DNA of 5,339 bases from positions 1-5,339 of the forward strand of contig JAFYNC010000031.1 in the NCBI GenBank assembly GCA_017549905.1. The letters run 5' to 3'. The notes under the pieces are model-generated. The model was not told where the DNA came from, made no database searches, and saw only the letters and a list, made by a program, of their open reading frames with translations. The stretch comes from Clostridia bacterium (lineage in GTDB: Bacteria > Bacillota > Clostridia > Oscillospirales > Acutalibacteraceae). How positions within the stretch are numbered: the stretch's first letter is position 1; the number at the start of each line of letters is the position of its first letter. Shown here piece by piece: positions 1 to 5,008 of this stretch. The position numbers were made by a program, and so were the translations under genes.

Positions 1-944
1 AGCTTTTTGCGATAGCTATCCATTGTTTTGCCGTCTTTTTCAACTGCATCCCACTTATTAACGGCAATTATACAAGCCTTTCCTTGTTCGAGTGCTAAAC
101 CTGCAACCTTTGAATCTTGCTCGGTAAAACCGTCAACCCCGTCTATCATTATTACGCATACATCAGCACGCTCAATAGCCATTTTAGCACGAAGCACACT
201 GTATTTTTCAATTTTATCCTCAACTTTAGATTTACGTCTGAGTCCTGCGGTATCAATAAAGTTATATTTAACACCGTTCTTTTCAATTTTAGTATCTATC
301 GCATCACGTGTGGTACCAGCAATATTTGAAACAATAGAGCGTTCTTCCCCCGCAATATTATTCACGAGCGAAGATTTACCTGCATTTGGTTTGCCTATAA
401 CCGCTACATTTATAATATCCTCTTCGTCGTCCTCAAAATCCTCAAGAGGTATATTTTCTATCACGGCATCAAGCAAATCACCTGTTCCGTGACCGTGAAC
501 AGAGGAAACCGCAATCGGCTCGCCAAGTCCCAAATTATAAAATTCATAAAACTCAATCGGCGTATCGCCGATTTTATCACATTTATTTACACAAAGTACA
601 ACCGGCTTTCCGCTTTTTTGAAGCATTGCCGCAACATCCATATCAGCGGCGGTAACACCTGTTTTTAAATCTGTCACAAAAACAATTACCGAAGCGGTAG
701 CAATAGCAAGTTCTGCCTGTGCTCGCATTGAACTTAAAATTATATCATCAGTTTTAGGCTCAATACCGCCTGTATCAACAAACATAAGTTTTCTGCCAAG
801 CCACTCAGCATCACCGTAAATTCGATCACGAGTAACACCGGGGGTATCATCAACAATAGAAAGCCTCTGCCCTATTATCTTATTAAAAAGTGTGGATTTT
901 CCAACATTTGGTCTGCCCACAACTGCAACAACAGGTTTCGCCAT
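1..944 (-). CDS. der: Ribosome biogenesis GTPase Der (EngA), C-terminal part missing
   Basis: Der is a cytoplasmic tandem-GTPase that binds the 50S subunit and is needed for its late maturation. The reading frame starts at ATG 944 and stays open to the window edge, giving 314 residues of a family of about 440. The first G domain has GRPNVGKS (10-17), a TPGVTRD switch region (34-40), DTGG (57-60) and NKCD (120-123). An acidic linker, EDFEDDEED (168-176), leads to the second G domain with GKPNAGKS (184-191), GTTRD (210-214), DTAGLRRKSKV (231-241) and NKWD (296-299). The missing part is the end of G domain 2 and the KH-like RNA-binding domain, cut off by the window and not by mutation. The start lies 9 bases after the stop of the DUF512 gene, so the two are surely co-transcribed and probably translationally coupled. 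Identification is firm; two consecutive G domains of this kind are diagnostic. Confidence 0.97.
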   Translation of the reverse strand, partial: MAKPVVAVVGRPNVGKSTLFNKIIGQRLSIVDDTPGVTRDRIYGDAEWLGRKLMFVDTGGIEPKTDDIILSSMRAQAELAIATASVIVFVTDLKTGVTAADMDVAAMLQKSGKPVVLCVNKCDKIGDTPIEFYEFYNLGLGEPIAVSSVHGHGTGDLLDAVIENIPLEDFEDDEEDIINVAVIGKPNAGKSSLVNNIAGEERSIVSNIAGTTRDAIDTKIEKNGVKYNFIDTAGLRRKSKVEDKIEKYSVLRAKMAIERADVCVIMIDGVDGFTEQDSKVAGLALEQGKACIIAVNKWDAVEKDGKTMDSYRKK

Positions 945-949
945 ACAAG

Positions 950-963
950 GCACCTACCTTCCG
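950..963 (-). promoter_or_regulatory. Ribosome binding site of der, overlapping the DUF512 stop codon
   Basis: On the minus strand the sequence GGAAGGTAGGTGCC lies just upstream of ATG 944. The GGTG at its end is about six bases from the start codon. The DUF512 stop codon TAG (956-954) lies inside this purine-rich stretch, so ribosomes terminating on the upstream gene stand on the der initiation site. This supports ATG 944 as the start and suggests translational coupling. Confidence 0.75.
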
Positions 964-2258
964 AGAATTTTATCTAATATAACATATCCGTCATTATCGA
1001 CAGCGGTTATTTTAACACCAAGTTCAGCCGACAATTCATCAACTGTCACACTATCAAGAAACATATCTCCTGCATCCCTTAGCATTACCGACGGAATAAG
1101 CAGTTCTTCACCCAAAGATATGTCCTTTAACTGCTCTTTTATATCTGTAGCGGTAATAAGACCTGCAACTGTTATTTCTCCGCCAAAGAAATTGTTCTTT
1201 ACCGCTATTACCTTACATTCTAAATTATCCCACTTTAACCTTATTTTGTCAACTATTTGTGAAATAAAAGGATACGCCGCCTCACCTGTCACCATAGTAA
1301 TTATGCGTTTATTTTGAAGTTTATAATCACATTCCGAAATCGCATTTTCAACTTCGCTTAAAAGCAATGGCACTAATCCCACACCGTTTTCAAGCTGCAA
1401 AAAGTCGCCATAATATGAAGCGTCAGGCAATTCTCTTTCGGAGAGAATATAAAACTCATCTGCGGCATAAACGCGGCGCTCACCGTATTTTTTTATACAC
1501 TCTTCGCCAAAGCTATCTATAATGTCTATAACATTTCCGGCCGTTTCCTTATTAAAAGGACTTATTTTATCAAGACCTTGTCTATGACCTGTAAGTCCAA
1601 CAGGTACAGCGGCTATGCACTCAGCATTTTGAAGAGCTGTTAAATCTCTTAATGTTCGTTCAAGTTCTTTTCCGTCATTCATCTCAGGCACTAAAACCAT
1701 TTGACAGTTTATTTTAATTCCTGCCTCATCAAAGCGCTTTATAATATCAAGCACCTTGCCTGCATTTTTATTTCGCATCATTTTAACCCTGAGTTCAGGA
1801 TTAGTGGTATGCACAGAAATATTAATCGGGCTTATGTGCATTTTTATAATTCGCTCAACCTCGTGTTCGGTTATATTTGTAAGCGTAATATAATTTCCAA
1901 ATAAAAAGGAAAGACGCGAGTCATCATCCTTGAAATAAAGAGTGTCACGCAAGCCCTTTGGCAACTGGTCAATAAAACAAAATACACATTTGTTTTTACA
2001 AGAACGCTTTTCATCCATCAAATAGGTGTCAAAAATAAGACCTAACTCGTCATATTCCTTTTTCTTTATTTTAGCCTTTTTGAGTTTGCCCTTTTTATTT
2101 ATAAATTCAAGTTTTACTTTACTGTTATTTTGATAAAAACGGTAGTCCAAAACATCCATAATCGCGTTTTCATCAATAGACACAAGAGTATCAAGCGGTT
2201 TTATTCCCTTTTTATCAGCAGGGCTTCCCTTTATAACTTCCTTTATAATTACAGACAC
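954..2258 (-). CDS. DUF512 family protein: PDZ domain plus CxxxCxxC Fe-S (radical SAM-like) domain
   Basis: This 434-residue soluble protein belongs to the DUF512 group, described in databases as Fe-S oxidoreductases related to NifB/MoaA; no reaction or substrate is established as far as I know. An N-terminal PDZ-like domain (about 1-65) carries the typical GSPADKKGI loop (11-19). A cysteine motif CKNKCVFC (C87, C91, C94) follows, of the radical SAM CxxxCxxC type that binds a 4Fe-4S cluster. It runs into the family signature FIDQLPKG (95-102), KDDDSRLSF (110-118) and GNYITLTN (121-128). The DUF512 region proper includes ADEFYILSERELP (266-278) and YYGDFLQLENGVG (282-294). No signal peptide or membrane segment is visible. 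The start is GTG 2258, chosen for an AAAGGTG ribosome binding site seven bases upstream. It sits between rpmF and der, and its start lies just 17 bases below the U-tract of the rpmF terminator. The family call is firm; the function is unknown. Confidence 0.92.
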   Translation of the reverse strand: MSVIIKEVIKGSPADKKGIKPLDTLVSIDENAIMDVLDYRFYQNNSKVKLEFINKKGKLKKAKIKKKEYDELGLIFDTYLMDEKRSCKNKCVFCFIDQLPKGLRDTLYFKDDDSRLSFLFGNYITLTNITEHEVERIIKMHISPINISVHTTNPELRVKMMRNKNAGKVLDIIKRFDEAGIKINCQMVLVPEMNDGKELERTLRDLTALQNAECIAAVPVGLTGHRQGLDKISPFNKETAGNVIDIIDSFGEECIKKYGERRVYAADEFYILSERELPDASYYGDFLQLENGVGLVPLLLSEVENAISECDYKLQNKRIITMVTGEAAYPFISQIVDKIRLKWDNLECKVIAVKNNFFGGEITVAGLITATDIKEQLKDISLGEELLIPSVMLRDAGDMFLDSVTVDELSAELGVKITAVDNDGYVILDKILGR

Positions 2259-2265
2259 AAGAACA

Positions 2266-2272
2266 CACCTTT
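2266..2272 (-). promoter_or_regulatory. Ribosome binding site that fixes the GTG start of the DUF512 gene
   Basis: AAAGGTG on the minus strand ends seven bases before GTG 2258. It decides for this GTG start, because the nearest upstream ATG (2275) is in another frame and lacks a Shine-Dalgarno sequence. The site begins three bases after the U-tract of the preceding terminator. Confidence 0.75.
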
Positions 2273-2275
2273 CAT

Positions 2276-2305
2276 CAAAAAATAAGAGGAGGATTGCTCC
2301 TCCTC
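2276..2305 (-). terminator. Intrinsic terminator after rpmF
   Basis: On the minus strand a perfect 8-bp stem, GAGGAGGA / TCCTCCTC (2305-2298 with 2293-2286), closes a four-base GCAA loop of the GNRA type. It is followed by TTATTTTTTG (2285-2276) and preceded by AAATTTT. It begins 11 bases after the rpmF stop and should end the yceD-rpmF transcript. Because the DUF512 gene begins directly after it and no good promoter lies between, the terminator is probably leaky or conditional. Confidence 0.85.
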
Positions 2306-2316
2306 AAAATTTAAAA

Positions 2317-2499
2317 TTAGTCTTCAACCTTTACAACCTCACGGCCGTTGTACTGACCGCAAGCAGCGCAAAGTCTGTGGGGGCGCTTGTACTCACCGCA
2401 ATTTGAGCACTTAACCAATGTAGGAGCAGTAAGCTTCCATAAATTATTTCTTCTCTTATCTCTTCTTGCTTTAGAAGTTTTTCTCTTCGGTACTGCCAT
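2317..2499 (-). CDS. rpmF: 50S ribosomal protein L32 (bL32)
   Basis: This 60-residue protein is a structural component of the large ribosomal subunit. It starts with the family-typical [17 protein letters not shown], a basic rRNA-binding tail, and continues with [22 protein letters not shown]. Four cysteines in two pairs (C31, C34, C44, C47) form the zinc-ribbon of the zinc-binding (C+) version of L32. Length is normal. The start ATG 2499 has a near-perfect Shine-Dalgarno, AAGGAGGTG (2517-2509), nine bases upstream, as expected for a highly expressed ribosomal protein. It follows yceD by 35 bases in the widely conserved yceD-rpmF pair, shares the promoter at 3085-3057, and is followed by a strong terminator. 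Identification is essentially certain. Confidence 0.98.
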   Translation of the reverse strand: MAVPKRKTSKARRDKRRNNLWKLTAPTLVKCSNCGEYKRPHRLCAACGQYNGREVVKVED

Positions 2500-2508
2500 C
2501 TTTTAGGC

Positions 2509-2517
2509 ACCTCCTTA
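2509..2517 (-). promoter_or_regulatory. Strong ribosome binding site of rpmF
   Basis: AAGGAGGTG on the minus strand matches nine consecutive bases of the complement of the 16S rRNA 3' end and lies nine bases before ATG 2499. It is the longest such match among the genes in the window, in keeping with high ribosomal protein demand. Confidence 0.85.
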
Positions 2518-2534
2518 AAGTGATATATCATTAA

Positions 2535-3029
2535 TTATTTAAGTAATTCGGCAAGGGCTGCAAGACGTGGGTCTATTTCCTTTTCGACACAGTCACATTT
2601 CCCTTGATTAAGGTTTTTGCCGCATTTAGTACAAATACCCTTGCATTTTTCAGTGCAAATGTGCTTCATGGGAAGGCTCATAATAACTTCCGAATATAGA
2701 AACTCGTCCAAGTTAAGTTTCATATCAGGCACTAAAAGTATTGTGTCGCTATCGTCACCCTCAATAGAAGCGGCGAGCGATTTATCGACTAAAACGGTAT
2801 GTGATTTTACGGTATCAACACCGCAACGGTCACACGGAGCTTCAAATTCATAAGAAATTTCAGCGCCAAGCCTTACAAGACTTGCTTTGTTTTCAATAAC
2901 TCCGTTGATTTCTACAGGCTTTTTGAGCGGATATAAACCCATATATTCAACATCGCTTAAATCCAAAGCATAGGATAAAGGCAACGAAGAATTTTCATTG
3001 ACAAAAATCTTTTTTAAATCAATAACCAT
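2535..3029 (-). CDS. yceD: YceD/DUF177 family protein, 23S rRNA accumulation factor
   Basis: Members of DUF177 (YceD) are encoded next to rpmF in many bacteria and are implicated in 23S rRNA accumulation; the molecular action is not settled. This protein has 164 residues. It shows a mid-protein CDRC pair (C66, C69) and, near the C-terminus, a cysteine cluster C125, C129, C133, C136, C145 and C147 in the pattern CxxxCxxxCxxC then CxC. It ends with the family-typical DPRLAALAELLK (153-164). The eight cysteines suggest zinc binding, which is inferred. ATG 3029 was chosen because it has a GAGGTGG site five to six bases upstream and begins where family similarity starts. A longer in-frame reading from 3128 would run back through the promoter and the end of the HAD gene and is not believable. 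It is the first gene after the consensus promoter and co-transcribed with rpmF. Confidence 0.93.
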   Translation of the reverse strand: MVIDLKKIFVNENSSLPLSYALDLSDVEYMGLYPLKKPVEINGVIENKASLVRLGAEISYEFEAPCDRCGVDTVKSHTVLVDKSLAASIEGDDSDTILLVPDMKLNLDEFLYSEVIMSLPMKHICTEKCKGICTKCGKNLNQGKCDCVEKEIDPRLAALAELLK

Positions 3030-3033
3030 ACTT

Positions 3034-3040
3034 CCACCTC
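3034..3040 (-). promoter_or_regulatory. Ribosome binding site that fixes the yceD start
   Basis: GAGGTGG on the minus strand lies just upstream of ATG 3029. It selects the 164-residue product over the 33-residue longer in-frame alternative, whose start has no ribosome binding site and would lie upstream of the promoter. Confidence 0.75.
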
Positions 3041-3056
3041 TATAGTCACAATGATT

Positions 3057-3085
3057 ATTATATCTATTACACCTTAATTTGTCAA
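3057..3085 (-). promoter_or_regulatory. Perfect consensus sigma-A/sigma-70 promoter for yceD-rpmF
   Basis: On the minus strand TTGACA (3085-3080) and TATAAT (3062-3057) both match the housekeeping consensus at every base, with the optimal 17-base spacer. Transcription should start near 3050, leaving a leader of about 20 bases before yceD. An A-run lies just upstream of the -35 box. The stop codon TGA of the HAD gene (3084-3082) lies inside the -35 hexamer. Confidence 0.92.
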
Positions 3086-3801
3086 GGCTTTTTGACTGAA
3101 AAATCCAAATATTCCAACAATTCTTCAAATCCGCCTTTATTATAAACCGAAATATCTTGATTATTTTTATTTATAATGCAATTTTCAAGCAAAAACACTT
3201 GCATCCCTAAGCTTTTTGCCACCATATCTTCATCAACGTCATTACCTACCATAAGACAATCGCAAGGCTCAAGCTCCAATTTATCAAGTATTTCTTTATA
3301 ATATAAAGGATTCGGTTTGCAATAGCTTGAATTTTCGTATGTAGTAACATATTCAAAATCATCACATTCTAAACCCGCCCAACCTATGCGGCTCTCAGTA
3401 GCAATTCTTGGGAACAATGGGTTTGTTGCCAAAATTATTCTTGTTCCGTCTTCTTTAAGCTTGTTTATTAATTTTTTTGCATTTTCCTGTGGCTTGCAAA
3501 GTTTACTTATATTTTGAAAGTCTGTTCTGTAATACTTATCAAAATGTAGCTCATCCTGTCTTGCTTGTTCACCATATATTTTGCAAAAATTATCCCAAAA
3601 AGCCTCTTCGTTAGTACGGCTGCCATCATTGGTAACCATAGTCTTTACGCAATACCATATAGATTCAATTAACTTTTGAGGCTCATAGCCTATATCAGCC
3701 ATTCGTTTGGCAAGACTACCAAAATACGCCTTTGTAAACTCATCATTGTCCATTGGAAGCAGTGTTCCGTCTAAATCAAATAAAATAGCTTTATATTTCA
3801 T
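3082..3801 (-). CDS. HAD-superfamily hydrolase, probable small-molecule phosphatase
   Basis: A 239-residue cytoplasmic HAD (haloacid dehalogenase-like) protein with all four catalytic motifs. Motif I is FDLDGT, with the nucleophile D9 and acid/base D11. Motif II is ATNP, with T126. Motif III is K162-P163. Motif IV is GNDVDED, with D188 and D192 binding magnesium. The long stretch between motifs I and II (about 15-120) is predicted helical, as for a C1-type cap, and sets substrate choice. The full motif set argues for an active Mg-dependent phosphatase; the substrate cannot be read from the sequence. It follows serC-serA, so phosphoserine is an attractive but unproven candidate. The start ATG 3801 has TGAGG five bases upstream; a TTG six codons earlier lacks one. 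The gene begins right after the serA terminator, has no terminator of its own, and ends within the yceD promoter. Confidence 0.9.
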   Translation of the reverse strand: MKYKAILFDLDGTLLPMDNDEFTKAYFGSLAKRMADIGYEPQKLIESIWYCVKTMVTNDGSRTNEEAFWDNFCKIYGEQARQDELHFDKYYRTDFQNISKLCKPQENAKKLINKLKEDGTRIILATNPLFPRIATESRIGWAGLECDDFEYVTTYENSSYCKPNPLYYKEILDKLELEPCDCLMVGNDVDEDMVAKSLGMQVFLLENCIINKNNQDISVYNKGGFEELLEYLDFSVKKP

Positions 3802-3806
3802 TATAA

Positions 3807-3811
3807 CCTCA
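3807..3811 (-). promoter_or_regulatory. Ribosome binding site that fixes the HAD gene start
   Basis: TGAGG on the minus strand lies five bases before ATG 3801. It directly follows the T-rich tail of the serA terminator hairpin. The alternative TTG at 3819 would lie in that tail, with only the hairpin upstream, and is not favoured. Confidence 0.7.
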
Positions 3812-3840
3812 CAAAACAAAGGGCGGCTTTACACCGCCCT
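3810..3840 (-). terminator. Intrinsic terminator after serA
   Basis: On the minus strand AGGGCGG (3840-3834) pairs perfectly with CCGCCCT (3826-3820) around a seven-base TGTAAAG loop. It is followed by TTGTTTTGTG and preceded by the A-rich AATAAAATT. It begins seven bases past the serA stop. The T-tract is interrupted by G, so termination may be partial, which would let the HAD gene be expressed by read-through. Confidence 0.75.
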
Positions 3841-3847
3841 AATTTTA

Positions 3848-5008
3848 TTAAATTACCCTAACTTTAATTACACCATCAATAGCCGCGATTTTCTCTGCAA
3901 CTGCTGCAGTATCGGCAGCACATGTATCAAGCATTGTATAAGCATAATCGCCGCGTGATTTATTAAGCATATTCTCAATATTAACACCATCACTTGCGAA
4001 GATACCTGCGATAGCGGTAATCATATTCGGAATATTTTTATGAATTACGCAAATTCTGTGTTCGCCGCTTCTTGGCATTGTAACCTCAGGAAGATTCACA
4101 GAATTCACAATATTGCCGTTTTCTATATAATCAATAAGTTCATTCGCAGCCATAGAAGCGCAGTTATCTTCCGATTCGGGAGTAGATGCTCCCAAGTGAG
4201 GAATTGCGATTACACCATCAACGTCAAGAACTTCTTCAGTTGGAAAATCAGTAACATAAGCTGCAACCTTGCCCGATTCTAAAGCCGCCTTAATATCAGC
4301 ACTGTTGACAAGACCTGCACGTGAGAAGTTTAGAATTCTAACGCCATCCTTCATCTTTGCAATAGTAGCGGCGTTAACAAGATTTTTAGTAGAATCGGTT
4401 AGCGGAACATGAATTGTGATATAATCACATTTTGCAAAAATTTCATTAATATCGTTAATATAAACTGCATTATGATTTAAGTTCCAAGCAGATTTAACAG
4501 ACAAATAAGGGTCATAACCATAAACCTTCATACCAAGGTGGTTAGCCGCATTAGCAACCATAACACCGATAGCGCCAAGGCCGATAACACCCAACGATTT
4601 CCCCTTAATTTCAGGGCCTGTAAACGCGCCTTTACCTTTTTCAACAAGCTTTGCTACTGCTTCTCCCTCGCCCTTTAAGGTTTTAGTCCACTCGATACCT
4701 GAAATTACACGGCGAGAAGAAATGAGAAGACCTGCTATTACAAGTTCTTTAACGGCATTAGCGTTAGCGCCCGGGGTGTTAAAAACAACTATACCCTGTT
4801 CACTGCATTTTTCGATCGGGATATTGTTAGTGCCGGCACCCGCTCTTGCTATAGCTTTTAAGCTTGCGGGAAAAACCTCATCGTGCAATACGGCAGAGCG
4901 CACTATCGCACCGTCTGCATTTTCCACCTCATCGCCTATTGTATATTTATCATCAAAAGCTTCTAAGCCACTTTTTGAAATTTTGTTATAAGTTTTAATC
5001 TTAAACAT
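3848..5008 (-). CDS. serA: D-3-phosphoglycerate dehydrogenase with ACT domain
   Basis: SerA oxidises 3-phosphoglycerate to 3-phosphohydroxypyruvate with NAD, the first step of L-serine synthesis. This 386-residue protein has the D-2-hydroxyacid dehydrogenase layout. A substrate-binding domain (about 1-95) includes the ARAGAGTNNI loop (54-63). The NAD-binding Rossmann domain has GLGAIG (143-148) and D166 in GYDP, which favours NAD over NADP. The catalytic triad is R230 in FSRAGLV, E258 in DFPTEE and H271 in PHLGAST. A C-terminal ACT domain (about 317-386) carries H323, N325 and N343, which align with the serine-contacting residues of E. coli SerA. There is no extra regulatory domain as in the long (about 525-residue) forms. 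The start ATG 5008 shares a base with the serC stop (TAATG), with GAGGAGG (5025-5019) ten bases upstream. The identification is strong; a closely related 2-hydroxyacid dehydrogenase is unlikely given serC and the ACT domain. Confidence 0.95.
   Translation of the reverse strand: MFKIKTYNKISKSGLEAFDDKYTIGDEVENADGAIVRSAVLHDEVFPASLKAIARAGAGTNNIPIEKCSEQGIVVFNTPGANANAVKELVIAGLLISSRRVISGIEWTKTLKGEGEAVAKLVEKGKGAFTGPEIKGKSLGVIGLGAIGVMVANAANHLGMKVYGYDPYLSVKSAWNLNHNAVYINDINEIFAKCDYITIHVPLTDSTKNLVNAATIAKMKDGVRILNFSRAGLVNSADIKAALESGKVAAYVTDFPTEEVLDVDGVIAIPHLGASTPESEDNCASMAANELIDYIENGNIVNSVNLPEVTMPRSGEHRICVIHKNIPNMITAIAGIFASDGVNIENMLNKSRGDYAYTMLDTCAADTAAVAEKIAAIDGVIKVRVI

Noticed and set aside
28..492. A 154-codon plus-strand reading frame opposite der
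   Set aside because: It is the antisense of the conserved Der G domains, has a low-complexity Ser/Thr/Ile-rich translation and no ribosome binding site. It is a shadow frame.
892..1317. A 141-codon plus-strand reading frame opposite the DUF512 C-terminus
   Set aside because: It lies almost wholly antisense to a well-conserved gene, with no recognisable family and no promoter or ribosome binding site.
2249..2275. A possible eight-codon leader peptide from ATG 2275 (MKGVFLCL) overlapping the DUF512 start
   Set aside because: It has no Shine-Dalgarno, since the T-tract of the terminator lies directly upstream. Its codon composition shows no attenuation logic, so it is probably chance.
2307..2341. 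A possible promoter for DUF512 (TTGTAA-N17-TAAATT on the minus strand) at the end of rpmF
   Set aside because: Each hexamer matches only 4 of 6 bases, and transcription would begin in or next to the terminator hairpin. AT-rich DNA gives many such matches, though it cannot be fully excluded.
3030..3128. A 33-residue N-terminal extension of YceD from ATG 3128
   Set aside because: The extension would be translated through the yceD promoter and the end of the HAD gene. It has no family similarity and no ribosome binding site, while ATG 3029 has a good one.
3802..3819. A TTG start at 3819 for the HAD protein, adding six residues
   Set aside because: It lies in the terminator tail without a Shine-Dalgarno. 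ATG 3801 has TGAGG at proper spacing and begins MKYKAILFDLDGT, where HAD proteins normally start.
3841..3875. A possible promoter for the HAD gene (TAATTA-N17-TAAAAT on the minus strand) at the end of serA
   Set aside because: The -35 match is poor and the start would fall in the terminator stem, so read-through is a simpler source of HAD transcripts.
4722..4991. An 89-codon plus-strand reading frame opposite the SerA N-terminus with an Ala/Leu-rich membrane-like look
   Set aside because: The hydrophobic appearance is the antisense reflection of Ala/Gly-rich SerA codons. There is no ribosome binding site or known family.
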